From positions 859,113 to 894,347 of the forward strand of contig BLXT01007896.1 of assembly GCA_019648995.1 (NCBI GenBank): a stretch of DNA of 35,235 nt. The letters are read 5' to 3'. Position 1 is the first letter of the stretch. Each line of letters begins with the position of its first letter. The notes under the pieces were generated by a model. The model was not told the DNA's origin, did not search any database, and saw nothing but the letters and a program-made list of their open reading frames with translations. Positions 20,595 to 30,421 of the stretch are shown here, piece after piece. A program made the position numbers and the translations under genes. The DNA is from Plakobranchus ocellatus (Eukaryota; Mollusca; Gastropoda; Plakobranchidae).

Positions 20595-20890
20595 GGCAGT
20601 AATCTTTGATCATCATAGATAATAATGATCATTATAGACGATTGTTATTAGATTTATGTCGAAATCACCCAGCTTGGTTTCTAGTTTATATAAACAAAAA
20701 TTAGATAACGTCAACATTTTTTAAACTAAAACATATTTTCCCTCTTTGATATGATAATGACTGGTGAATTTAGGCAAAAATTGCATTTGTTTTAAAATAA
20801 TCTAGTCATTTTCAGCGATGCACAATTTGCTATGTGCCTTGAGGCTCAAAACCTGCACTAAGGAGGGAAAAATTGGACAAAATAGTTCAC
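20595..20890. repeat. Single diverged copy of the ~305-bp satellite, unit 2
   Basis: Contains TTAGATAA at 20701, an AAACATATTTTCCCTCTTTGA block and GTGCCTTGAGGCTCAAA, matching the order in the four-copy array at 7946-9070. A GATCATCATAGATAATAATG segment before it parallels the palindromic stretch near 8193-8210. Confidence 0.7.
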
Positions 20891-21094
20891 TTACAACAAT
20901 AGCTTCTGCAAAAAAGTATTTTAAATTTTAATGATATTTCTACAGGTTTTTTTAAAAAACAAAATAAATCAACTCTGGTTTAAAGAAGCGAATCTTAACG
21001 GGCATACTTTATCACATATAATTCATTTAAACTGCTCAGAAAAATACAAACTAAAACGATCCACAACTGATCTTTGGGAAAAATGATTCATTTC

Positions 21095-21340
21095 ATTGCG
21101 CAAGGGATATAAATATAATTGTCAGAAAGAGCGCGGCGTAAACGGGCCTTCAAGATCAAGCTTATAACCTCAACTTTCTTTTAGAAAATTCTAATGCGAT
21201 GTAAAATGATCATATCGTAGAAGCTGCGCTTGGTATTACAATCAAAGATTATCATACTATAAAAGGTTTGCACGGTATTACAGTCTAAGATTATAGTACT
21301 GTAAAAACTTTGAGGCGCTGAAACTTCTAAAATGTATTTT
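21095..21340 (+). promoter_or_regulatory. Candidate TATA promoter and first non-coding exon of gene 3
   Basis: TATAAATA at 21108-21115 is followed by a block containing GTCAGAAAGAGCGCGGCGTA and GATCAAGCTTATAACCTCAA, paralogous to 9143-9210. Further down, GGCGCTGAAACTTCTAAAATG parallels the possible donor area of unit 1. The distance to the gene 3 acceptor is about 2.4 kb. A 42-bp tandem duplication at 21232-21309 falls inside the proposed leader or just after it. Confidence 0.42.
21232..21309. repeat. 42-bp tandem duplication
   Basis: GGTATTACAATCAAAGATTA at 21232 recurs as GGTATTACAGTCTAAGATTA at 21274, an offset of 42. Unit 1 has only one copy of the related sequence (about 9238-9275). Confidence 0.75.
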
Positions 21341-21884
21341 TTTCCCACTAATTCAAGAAATTTAATGCACTGAAAATATAAACAGTGTCTCTGGAAGAAC
21401 TCTTAAACATTTTTACGTAGTTGTTGGAAGCACTTATCATTCTATTGCTCCGTTTCTCTGAAGGCAGTGCTATGATACGAAAGGCTATAAAGTGTGCGTA
21501 ATCCTTCATATGTCTAAATAAAACTGTGAAGACTTTTTGTCGTAGTCAAAGCTGAAATTAAAGATGAAAGTTGCCATTATTAAGACGAGAACGCTAATGG
21601 CGGTACGCAGACATGTAGACTCTTTCTTGGGACGTGAATGGTCTCAAAATCGTATGTTCCTTTAGTAATCTAGGTCTAGAAGAATGATTCAGATTCAAAG
21701 AAAAGGATACTGAAATAAATTTCGAATTAAATTGTTATTTGCCAATAAAGTTAATCTGTGCTACATGTCTATATTTTCAAGAGAAGGCATGTTTCTTGAT
21801 TTTACTTAGATCAAATCTAATAGCTTATGTGTACAATGATGATCTGTTTAACCCCCATGTGTGTTATTTTCCTAATCACTGCTC
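21341..21884. other. Upstream/intron-like region of gene 3, part 1
   Basis: Matches 9330-9640 of unit 1 in order, including TCTAGAAGAATGATT near 21676. No gene is supported. Confidence 0.45.
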
Positions 21885-21944
21885 CGTCTCTCTTGCGTTC
21901 TCTCTTTCTCTCTCTCTCTGTGTCTCTCTCTCTCTTTCTCTCTC

Positions 21945-21987
<43 letters not shown>

Positions 21988-21998
21988 CTCTCCCCCTT
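21885..21998. repeat. TC-rich tract
   Basis: Nearly pure pyrimidine (TC)n with CTTT interruptions. It lies in unit 2 within the proposed 5'-UTR intron of gene 3; no counterpart was noticed in unit 1. Confidence 0.9.
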
Positions 21999-23377
21999 CT
22001 GCTTTCGTTCCTTAGGGACTTCACACAAATCATTTCAAATACATTATTCTTACTTATTCACACCATTATTTTTGTTCTATTGGGTGCTAGAATAGACCAT
22101 TCATAAAGATACAGATTAGTAAAAGAAGAAAATCGTCTACTCAAACTAATTAGAACAAATTAAAAAAAGACACACGCATAGTAAACGTAAAAATGCGTCA
22201 CCCTTTAGGCATTATCAAATTAAAACATGTCGATCATGAATAAAGTATGATAGATAAGTGCTAAGATATAGTCATATATATATACCTACAAATATAAACA
22301 TATACATGTTCACATACAAATGCACATGCATACGCATACGATTTCTCTCTTCTCTATTACTGCTCTGGAATACTTAAAAAAATACAGCGAGTTCTAGATA
22401 AACAGTAAGCTAAAAATAGAAACAATTTAAACATTTAAAATAACAAAGTATTGAGTCGTGACATACAAATATATGAAATTATAGGAACTAATCTATCAGG
22501 TCACAAATGGGGGATTTAATTACTGTGTCGAAAAAGATAAGCTTAACATATAGTGAAAGACGACTGTTCATTAATGTTTATCCTTGTGGTTCTGTAGTTT
22601 TCAAAGTGTGAATCAAAAATGTTTCTTTATAAGTCTGCTGATATGTCAGAGTTTGGTAGGTTATCGATAGCTGTAATACTGCGGTGGTTGCTGTTATGAT
22701 CTTTCAAGATGTTATCGAGATCGAGATCTTTTTTTCGCTTTCGCACCGTATTTGTCAACGAACTAGCGAATATTGTTGGTATGTTTTAAACCGCATGGCT
22801 TGTCTCAGTGTCAGAAACGAACACGTGGCTCCCATGATGGCATAAAAAGTTGAATCAGTGAAAAAAGCCGATTTCTATTTCTTTATTTCTAAGTAATATG
22901 AATAGTAAGTAGGTAAGGATGATAGGTTATCGTGAACATTTCTTTTTGCGTATATCAATCGTTTCCACGGAGATGGTCAACAAAAATTTTGGATCCACAT
23001 TTACATAGATAGATCCAAATATTACATCCGACTTAATGTTTTTTTCCCTTGAGAGCAAATATAACAGTTCATATCGGGATACGGATCAGGATGCTGGGCT
23101 GAAATGATCAAATTTGGAAATTGCAAGAGACTGCAATTCAAAGAGATTGTTCTTTAATACAAAAGTATCACCATGGTACAAGGGCTATGGATGTCATCTT
23201 TAAAGCGTTTCATTCTTAAAATGTCCTATAAAATTACAAATACATTCAAGTAAAAAGTGTGGGTTACGAGTCATATTTATTTCTTTTATAAATTGTAGAT
23301 TGTGTTTTGCCTTTATTCAACAAAACTTTACAAGGTATGCTACCTCTTTCATTATTGTCTTTAAATAGAGCCACCAA
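21999..23377. other. Upstream/intron-like region of gene 3, part 2
   Basis: No gene is supported. A TATA/CATA-rich stretch lies at 22270-22340. Weak co-linearity with 10160-10560 is seen from about 22900, for example the TTTACATAGATAG motif near 23001 and near 10266. Sequence between about 22000 and 22880 has no evident match in unit 1 and accounts for much of the extra length of unit 2. Confidence 0.4.
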
Positions 23378-23518
23378 AAAAGTCGAAAGGCCATCTCATG
23401 GTATGACTTATTTAAAAGAAAATTGTATAAGCTAAATTTGCAAACAAAGTTGTTCATCAAATAATTAAAAAAAAAACAAATAGTGTCAGTAACCTAACTA
23501 TTTTGATAATAATTTCAG
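23378..23518 (+). promoter_or_regulatory. 3' splice site before gene 3
   Basis: GATAATAATTTCAG ends at 23518, directly before the ATG. AACCTAACTA about 25 nt upstream is a good branch-point match. The stretch GAAAGGCCATCTCATGGTAT is a diverged version of the conserved segment before genes 1 and 2. Confidence 0.58.
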
Positions 23519-26140
23519 ATGGTATTTAAAAGACTTCACTTTGTCTTCGTCAAGTTATTTATAACAACAGCACTTTTGCGCTGGATTTGTACTGCCTATC
23601 TAACGGCAAATGTTGCAAATACACCAAGCGGTTCAAATGGATCCCTCAGAAATGCTAAGGAAAAGACGTCTATGGGTCATCAAACAAAAGAACAAAAGTA
23701 TCACTTGTCTACAGGAACTATATCAGGTGGAGACTTGACGTCCAGATCCGAAATAAACATGAGTGCTTGCTCAAAATGCATTGAATCGTCTCGTTTGTTT
23801 GCAAAACAAGATAATAGCTTGTTTAAACAGAATCATAAGTATGAAGCAAAAAATAGTGAAAACATCTTAAATGTAAACGGTTTCGATCATGCCCGCCCTT
23901 TAGATCAGCCCCAAAAATCATTGATCAGTGTGTTTGATCACTTTGACGCCAACAGTAAATCCTCTTTGTTGGCTCAGTTACGGCTTGCCTACAAAAAGCC
24001 AGGAAAAGTTTTTCAGGAAACACCGACTAATACAATTCCACACAAATCTCGAGTAAAGCGATTTTCTGACCAAGTGAGACAAAGTTTACTAAGCGCAACA
24101 AGCAATGTTAAAAAATCTTCGGATTTTGATGAGAGCATAAATGGCACACTCGGCACACTTTTTGAATCCAAGAATAAAAGTGACCACAACGGCACCGAGT
24201 TAGTGACCTCCACAGACAATAAACTTAATCCCAACCAAGTTATTGCTGCAACAATATATGGCGATGTGGATGGTGACGAGTTTCTCACCTTTACCTGTGA
24301 AGGTCGCTGTGGTCAGAGAATGTCGTATCCATGTTCGTGCAGCGCTACTTGTGTTATTTACGACAATTGCTGTGATAATATGACACAGGACTGTCCTCAT
24401 CTCTGGCGTGAAGGTTGGACCAGGTTTGAACATATTAGGACTTCAGATATTATTTGCAATAAACATTTCATTTACACAGTAGTCTCCTGTCCAAAGCTTA
24501 TTGGACAACAAAATAAGGTTAACGAAGTCAATCTAATAAATACCAGCGCAAAAATGTCGGGAATAAATGAAGAAATTATAAACAACAAAAATTCGTTTTT
24601 ATCTAATATAAGCACAACTCCTCAAACAGAGCATATAATTGGTTTTAACATACGTTCGGCTGCTACCATGAAAACAGAGCAAGACTCGATATCAGAAAGG
24701 CTTATTGCAGCTTTTGCGGATGCACCAGTGACAGATGACACAGGTATCACTTTCATCAACAGGGCTGTATACGACTGCCACAACATGCCCGACAGCACTG
24801 CGTTGCCCTGGACACTAAGCTTGAACTTTATCTTTGTAACTCCCACTACATTAAAGGACTTTGACAATGGCCAAGAGTTCAACGAATACCAACCTGACTT
24901 CAACAAAGAGATTTTCAAATCTCATCTCTGTAGTCGAAATACGAAAAAGACGTGTGGGAGTAGTGCCGATCTTAAAGACCTGGTTGACGTGTACGCAGAG
25001 AAATGTAAAAAGAGTAATGCTGTGGTATATCTTTTTAGAAATTTGACTAAAACGGTTTACTACCGCAACAAATTCTGTGCTTTCTGCAGTGAAGTAGAAC
25101 ACAAGAAAATGTACCTGTCCTTTGCTAATCGAGTTGTTTTCAGGACACCACATCTTCAGGTCTTAATGTCTCTGTCGAAGGCAATGATGTTCACTTTTAA
25201 AGCGGCAAATGCCGAATCTGTAAGTGGCAGTACGGTGTCATTGCCATGGTCTTATGCGAACTGTTCGGTTCAGAATGGAAACTCTATAAAATTACCTTCA
25301 GATCCTGATACAGCCGAGTCAGACAGTCGAGTTTTATGCTCAGCCATCTGTCATCACCCGAGTTTTACAGTCCGATCAGATGGAATCTGCAAGGCTCCTC
25401 ACGAGGCGCTACTGGCTATAGCAGACGATGGACTAGCCCCATTGTGTCCAGCCGCCATGACGGGCCTGGCTAAATTTGTCGCGTGCGGCCTGAAAGATGA
25501 AGTAGAAAGTCTTCGAAATGCGGATATCAGTTCAGAATCGGTATCAGTTATGTTTGATTCAAATCTTAACAGAAGTCTCTATGTAATAGAAATACACGCA
25601 GCCTTGCCTAAAATTAGTAGCTACATATTTTCTATTTCCGAAAAAGACACCATCCAAAATATCTATCATGCAGCTCTCTTAACCAGATCTTTTCAAAACT
25701 ACCGGAGAATGCAAAAACTATGCCCAGAAAAGAAAGAAAAAGCCAAAATGACCACCAATAAAGTAATTCGTTCATCATCTATCGAAGAATATCTCGAACA
25801 CAGGGGTCTGAATCTCTCTCAAGACATGGAAAAGCTTCGGGGCTCACGAGTGGAGGGTCAAAACAAAACAACGGTGTGTCTCACTCCCGTTGACGGTTCA
25901 GAAAAGGCTGATCCAAATCTTCTGCTGTGCTTGGAGGATTCTGTATATGAACGTGACTCAGAGTTGATCAACAAGTTCAGCGATTCTCCCTGCTTGTCTT
26001 ATCTAGAAAACCTCGAGTCGCTTGCTAGTAATGGAATCATCACAACCATGGGAGGTCATGGAGGCTTGCTGCGGTGGGCGCTGCTTCTGAATGTTCTTGT
26101 GGCAGGAGGAAAGATAATCACTTTCATCTTATTAACCTAA
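23519..26140 (+). CDS. SMB-domain, furin-site, surface/secreted protein, paralogue 3 (873 aa)
   Basis: Same architecture. The signal-peptide-like start (residues 1-26, ending ICTA) and first 100 residues are the most diverged of the three, while the stretch from FDHARPLDQP through the furin site R178-V-K-R181 to NPNQVIAAT is almost identical to gene 2. SMB cysteines lie at 260-292. The region DNGQEFNEYQPDFNKE to DVYAEKC (about 446-493) resembles gene 1 rather than gene 2. YRNKFCAFC is at 515-523. The segment after it (AMMFTFKAANAESVSGSTV) is diverged from genes 1 and 2, which are nearly identical there. The block from C607 again matches gene 1 with only synonymous changes. The C-terminal 24 residues are hydrophobic but contain R852 and K864, so anchoring is less certain than in gene 2. 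The frame is intact and the ATG abuts the acceptor AG. Function unknown. Confidence 0.9.
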   Translation: MVFKRLHFVFVKLFITTALLRWICTAYLTANVANTPSGSNGSLRNAKEKTSMGHQTKEQKYHLSTGTISGGDLTSRSEINMSACSKCIESSRLFAKQDNSLFKQNHKYEAKNSENILNVNGFDHARPLDQPQKSLISVFDHFDANSKSSLLAQLRLAYKKPGKVFQETPTNTIPHKSRVKRFSDQVRQSLLSATSNVKKSSDFDESINGTLGTLFESKNKSDHNGTELVTSTDNKLNPNQVIAATIYGDVDGDEFLTFTCEGRCGQRMSYPCSCSATCVIYDNCCDNMTQDCPHLWREGWTRFEHIRTSDIICNKHFIYTVVSCPKLIGQQNKVNEVNLINTSAKMSGINEEIINNKNSFLSNISTTPQTEHIIGFNIRSAATMKTEQDSISERLIAAFADAPVTDDTGITFINRAVYDCHNMPDSTALPWTLSLNFIFVTPTTLKDFDNGQEFNEYQPDFNKEIFKSHLCSRNTKKTCGSSADLKDLVDVYAEKCKKSNAVVYLFRNLTKTVYYRNKFCAFCSEVEHKKMYLSFANRVVFRTPHLQVLMSLSKAMMFTFKAANAESVSGSTVSLPWSYANCSVQNGNSIKLPSDPDTAESDSRVLCSAICHHPSFTVRSDGICKAPHEALLAIADDGLAPLCPAAMTGLAKFVACGLKDEVESLRNADISSESVSVMFDSNLNRSLYVIEIHAALPKISSYIFSISEKDTIQNIYHAALLTRSFQNYRRMQKLCPEKKEKAKMTTNKVIRSSSIEEYLEHRGLNLSQDMEKLRGSRVEGQNKTTVCLTPVDGSEKADPNLLLCLEDSVYERDSELINKFSDSPCLSYLENLESLASNGIITTMGGHGGLLRWALLLNVLVAGGKIITFILLT

Positions 26141-26212
26141 CGATCATTCATTGCATCCTGTACGGCCCCGAGGAAAAAAAAAAGGTTAGACTATTTTTAG
26201 TATCTTCTATGA

Positions 26213-26361
26213 ATTAAAGGAAAAGACGTGCCACGCATACTTTAGCGATATTATGTGAAAGGGTCTATTATGAATTTCTAATTTTATTCAACTTGAACCT
26301 TTAGAATGTAAGTCTTTAAAAAATAATTGACACTGATTATTCCTACTGAACCATAAATAAA
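26213..26361 (+). terminator. Candidate polyadenylation signals of gene 3
   Basis: ATTAAA at 26213-26218 (73 nt after the stop) lies where genes 1 and 2 have AATAAA; a canonical AATAAA is at 26356-26361. Either could serve. The CTCTGTAATAAAG context of the other genes is lost. Confidence 0.45.
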
Positions 26362-27334
26362 ATATTTCAAAACAAATTCTACACAGCATGGATTCTGTCT
26401 TAGAACAAATGTATCCAGTCTTAGTGGCATTGTAATTGCAATGCTTTACAGTGTTTAATCATGATTGTCATGTTCCGGGTTTGCTCTCGTTTGGGAAGGT
26501 AAAAAAAACTTTTGAAGCCTAACCTTTTGAAATCTATTTTGCTTGGCCTTCTGCGCAAACCAATGATATAACATTCGAGGGAATTGAAAAAGATAATCTT
26601 AAGTTTTCACGTAATTGACCAATGTTAAGAAAACTGCTTTATTTTATTTTATTTTTTTTTTAGCACTCTAAACATAATGTATATGTTTAATTCAATGCAA
26701 AAATTTAAAGAGATGTAATATAATACTAAGGAACAGAAGAGCATAAAATTATTGATAAAATGGAATGTGTTCTCAACAATACAACAACATAATATGCAGT
26801 CTTTAGAAAATATATAATGTATATGCAGAAAATTACAATAGGAACTTGAATTTTAAGAAGATGAAATGTGTAACGAGGAATATATATGTACGGTGACATC
26901 TTAAGAAGATAGATGAACAATTAGAAATGTGAATTCAACGTATAAAAAATTAGTAGTAAGATGAAAAACGCACATGTACTAGGCAATCTTAAGACCATGC
27001 AATGGGCCAACGGGAACATATGAATCATGGATGGGATTTAAAAAAAAAAACGTTTTTTTTTCCTCTCGTGTCGATTCTTCAAATGAGATTTTCTTTGGCA
27101 AGAAAACGAACACAGTAAAGACAACATTACTATGGAAAATTTATTGCATAGGTATATCTTGGTTTGTTTTTGGACAAATGAATCAGTTTTTTTGTGATTA
27201 TTAAAAATAAAGAATTCAACTTTATGGCAAAGATAGCTGAGATAAATCTAGTTTACTTTTCATCCATGTTGTGATGCTGCACTTATTGCTTTTATTTGCA
27301 ATAATATTGGCAGTAGCGATTATTGTTGTATGAG
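26362..27334. other. Gene-3 3' flank, decayed counterpart of the flanks of genes 1 and 2
   Basis: No supportable gene. The part at about 26840-27110 (TTTTAAGAAGATGAAATGTG, then GAGGAATATATATGTACGG, then TGAATCATGGATGGGATTTA) aligns with 3440-3690 and 14065-14310, but with lower identity than those two share. This suggests unit 3 split off earlier than the unit 1/2 pair, outside converted blocks. Confidence 0.5.
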
Positions 27335-27516
27335 AGAAAATCAGGAAGAGGAAGAAGATGAAGAGAAAGTATAAGGGGAAGAGGAATAACCCATGGAGAA
27401 GGAAGAAAAGAAGGGGTAGAGAGAAGAGGAGCAGAAGCAGGTTCAGAAATAGGATAACGAAAGGGATGGGAAGGTAGAGGAGAAAAAGGAAAGGGATTGG
27501 GAAATGGTGATAAAGG

Positions 27517-27581
<65 letters not shown>

Positions 27582-27955
27582 TTGATGATGATGATGATGA
27601 TGATGATCATGATGATGATGATGATGTTGATGATGAACTGGGGGAAAAGAGAGAGAAAAGGAACAAGAGAAGGAGAGGGTTTAGGAGAAGAAAGAGGAGG
27701 GTTAAGAACAGAGGAGGAAGAGGACGACGAAGACGACGACAATAGCGATGATGAAGAGAAGAAGAACGACGACGAGGAGGCGAAAGAGGACGATAACGAC
27801 GGGTAAGAGAGCGAGAAAAAGGACAAAGAGAAGAGAAGGAGAAGGCGGAAGAGGACGAGAACGACGGGGAGGAGTGCGAGGACGAAGACGCAAAGTCAGA
27901 CGAGAAGAAAGAGGAAGTGGAGGAGGGGTTCGAGGGGGAAAAGAATAATGAAGAC
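27335..27955. repeat. (GAT)n microsatellite inside a long purine-rich tract, unit 3
   Basis: The + strand from about 27335 is G/A-rich. Within it, (GAT)n with GTT and CAT interruptions occupies 27518-27634. Open frames in several phases (poly-Asp, Arg/Lys/Glu-rich, and Ser/Leu-rich on the minus strand) are products of composition and have no conserved domain. Confidence 0.9.
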
Positions 27956-27984
27956 GCCATCAATGCAAACAGCAAACAAATTCA

Positions 27985-28345
27985 AAGCTCCACCAAAAAA
28001 GTTAGAACGTCTTGCTATACTCCGTTAAAACATGCAGAAAATATGATTTGGTGGCCCTTTGCAATAAATAATTAACTAATTCATCACATTTTTCAACACA
28101 GGAAGAGGAATTATTTTAGGACCCCATCGAAAATATAAAATTGTTTTAGGCTCCATAACAAGAAACAATTAATGTTTCCAAGGCTTCATCAAAATAAAGA
28201 GCACCTTTTTTCAGTTCTTCGATGTACATCACAAGTCACATGACTTGCATGCATATGCGGATTTCTAGGCTCTATCAAAATGCAGCAAAAGATTTTAAGG
28301 TGCTATAAAAAAAAAGAAACATTGAAGACAAAATAACCAGAAAAT
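27985..28345. repeat. Degenerate ~33-bp minisatellite, unit 3
   Basis: Diverged copies of the 17450-17725 motif: AGCTCCACCAAAAAAGTTAG near 27986, TAGGACCCCATCGAAAATAT near 28117, AGGCTCCATAACAAGAAACA near 28149, AAGGCTTCATCAAAATAAAG near 28180 and AGGCTCTATCAAAATGCAGC near 28268. Repeats are too diverged to give an exact copy number by eye. Confidence 0.6.
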
Positions 28346-28760
28346 GATTTAAAGGCTCTTAAACTTAGTCCAATTATTCTTCATTGAAAGGAGAGGCAGA
28401 TCAATCCTTTATTTATAAGGAAAATCACAGAAAAGTTGTTTATTGAAATGTAACAAGGGTTTCCGATTTGATTTCACTGGATTTTCTCTTTTAAAGCAAA
28501 AAGTAATTTGTGCAAAATATAATTCTATAAAAGCCTCTCTACTCAGAGACAAGAGAACAATAAATTATTACATCAATTATGGTCATTCTTTCGGACCAGT
28601 TAAAGCTGAATTGAACCATTTACATGCTTGACAAATAAATCTTTTGAAGACTTAAAGTTTTTTTCAAGTTATCTGCGAAACAATGTTAAAGACCTATACG
28701 TAGTTTGCCAGTTAGATGCAAAGCTCATCGAATAAATCTTCTTTTAATTAAAGAAGTGGG
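28346..28760. other. Intergenic stretch, no gene recognised
   Basis: AT-rich. One 62-codon frame at 28443-28631 has no signal, domain or paralogous support, so it is not called. Confidence 0.45.
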
Positions 28761-28764
28761 AAAG

Positions 28765-28882
28765 GGGAGGGCGTGGGTGGCACAGTCACAAGCTCACGCA
28801 CCGTGAGACCTGCACGAACCCTTGTGTCGGGAGCTGGAAAACTTCACGATGCCCCGACATGATGGAGGCCGAGTAGCCTATT
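28765..28882 (+). mobile_element. Possible tRNA-derived SINE remnant
   Basis: A GC-richer island in AT-rich DNA. GTGGCACAGTCACAAGCTCA resembles a degraded A box and GCACGAACCC a degraded B box at tRNA-like spacing. It is followed by GTGTCGGGAGCTGGAAAAC and a CCCCGACATGATGGAGGCCG body. TCGGG and CCCGA could pair. No clear poly-A or simple tail is seen. A single copy in this window cannot prove it is a repeat. Confidence 0.35.
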
Positions 28883-30320
28883 AGATATTTATATGATATG
28901 TTAGTTAACGAAATATGAATGCTTAGAAAGCTTAATTAATATTCATCACGATCTTTTTCTCTAACAGATCTAGATATAAAATGAACCCTTTAGTAAACCG
29001 GATTTAGTTTTAAGATTTATTTGCAAACACCCAAGATATTAAACGGAAATATTAATAATAATTCTAAATACAGATATTCTGTGGTAAAAGTTTGCTCTGT
29101 CTTGCTTTCCGTTTTCACTGTGAGTAACTTTAATAACAATTTTGGCGAACATTGTCGATTTAAACATTTGCACACGCCAAATAATATGTTTGTAAGATTC
29201 TCTCAAATAAAATAAAACTTGTTAAAAAAAAATCTTTTGCTAGGCAACGTTTCACTTTTTTGCCATCGCCTCGTATAATTTTTTTCCGGATGAAAAGAAA
29301 ATGCCTAATTGTTTGGACAAATTCCTTTCGAACCAGATGTTGTGAGGGACAAATCAAATCACTGTTCCTAAATTGTTCTTGATTCAAGTTAATAGATTTT
29401 TTTGTTCAGTTTTCGACAAGACTCTGAGTGATTTCTATTCTTCAGATTGTTTCAAAAGAACTCATTGTCACAGGCGGTGTTCAGCTATATCTATAACGAA
29501 ACAATACTAAGCCATTTCAATTTTGAAGTACAATAATTGCGATTCAGATAGTTTCAAGGACATGGTAAGATATAAGATGTATCATGACAAAAAATTTAAA
29601 GGGCAATAAAAGTCAGAGCGCATTCAAACGCTATCAGCAGCACCACCACAGCGATATCAAAGGTTGTTAGAAATATGCGCGCATTCTAGCAGGGTTTTTT
29701 TTTTGTTTTTTTTTTTGCAGTTATTAAACAATCTAAATACCGCATATTCCGCAAGGAATTTTTTGAAATACACTGCGCAAATCTTGCTTTGTACGAGCCA
29801 CGGACAAAAATTTCATCGATAGTATTTATGATGCAGTGAGTTCGTCAATAAATGTGAAGATATAGCAGCAGTTTGGACTGATGTATGCTTTAGGATCACA
29901 ATCACAACCATTCTATTAGAGGTCGAAATTTCAGAGGGTTTTATGATTTGATGATAAAATGAGCTAAACTGCTAAGGAAACTGTTGAATCGTATTGAAAG
30001 TACTGGGGATCCACTGATTATAACCTGGGATAAAGTAATACAGTGAAAAAAGGACGTCACCACAAACGTTAACTTATTCTAGAAGAGTATGTACGGCAGT
30101 TTAAGTGAAAAGACGTTGCTATTTAAAATTGCAAAGACAGGAAACTGAAATTTTCATGTTAATACTTTCCCAATTTTTTTTAACTTGACAGAAACTCAAT
30201 TTGCCCTATTTACTTTAAATTTTGAGCCACACAAATACCTTTGAAAGATTCGGTTTCAGCGCTAAATTAATCCACTTTTACCTTGCCAATTCCATGCAGG
30301 CTGTAATGAAGTTTTTTTTC
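28883..30320. other. Intergenic stretch including the last recognisable part of unit 3
   Basis: 29430-29515 (TTTCTATTCTTCAGATTG, then CATTGTCACAGGCGGTG) aligns with 6055-6145 of unit 1. Beyond about 29520 I see no further match to the units. No gene is supported. Confidence 0.45.
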
Positions 30321-30325
30321 AATAG

Positions 30326-30339
30326 TAATAATAATAATG

Positions 30340-30412
<73 letters not shown>

Positions 30413-30421
30413 CAACAACAA
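30326..30421. repeat. (AAT)n microsatellite with terminal (AAC)n
   Basis: About 28 AAT/ATA triplets with one GAT interruption, ending in (AAC)4. The poly-Asn frame across it is an artefact. Confidence 0.95.

Noticed and set aside
27497-27975. Overlapping acidic, Arg/Lys-rich and Ser-rich frames on both strands
   Set aside because: All arise from the (GAT)n and purine-rich composition; several frames are open at once and none carries a domain.
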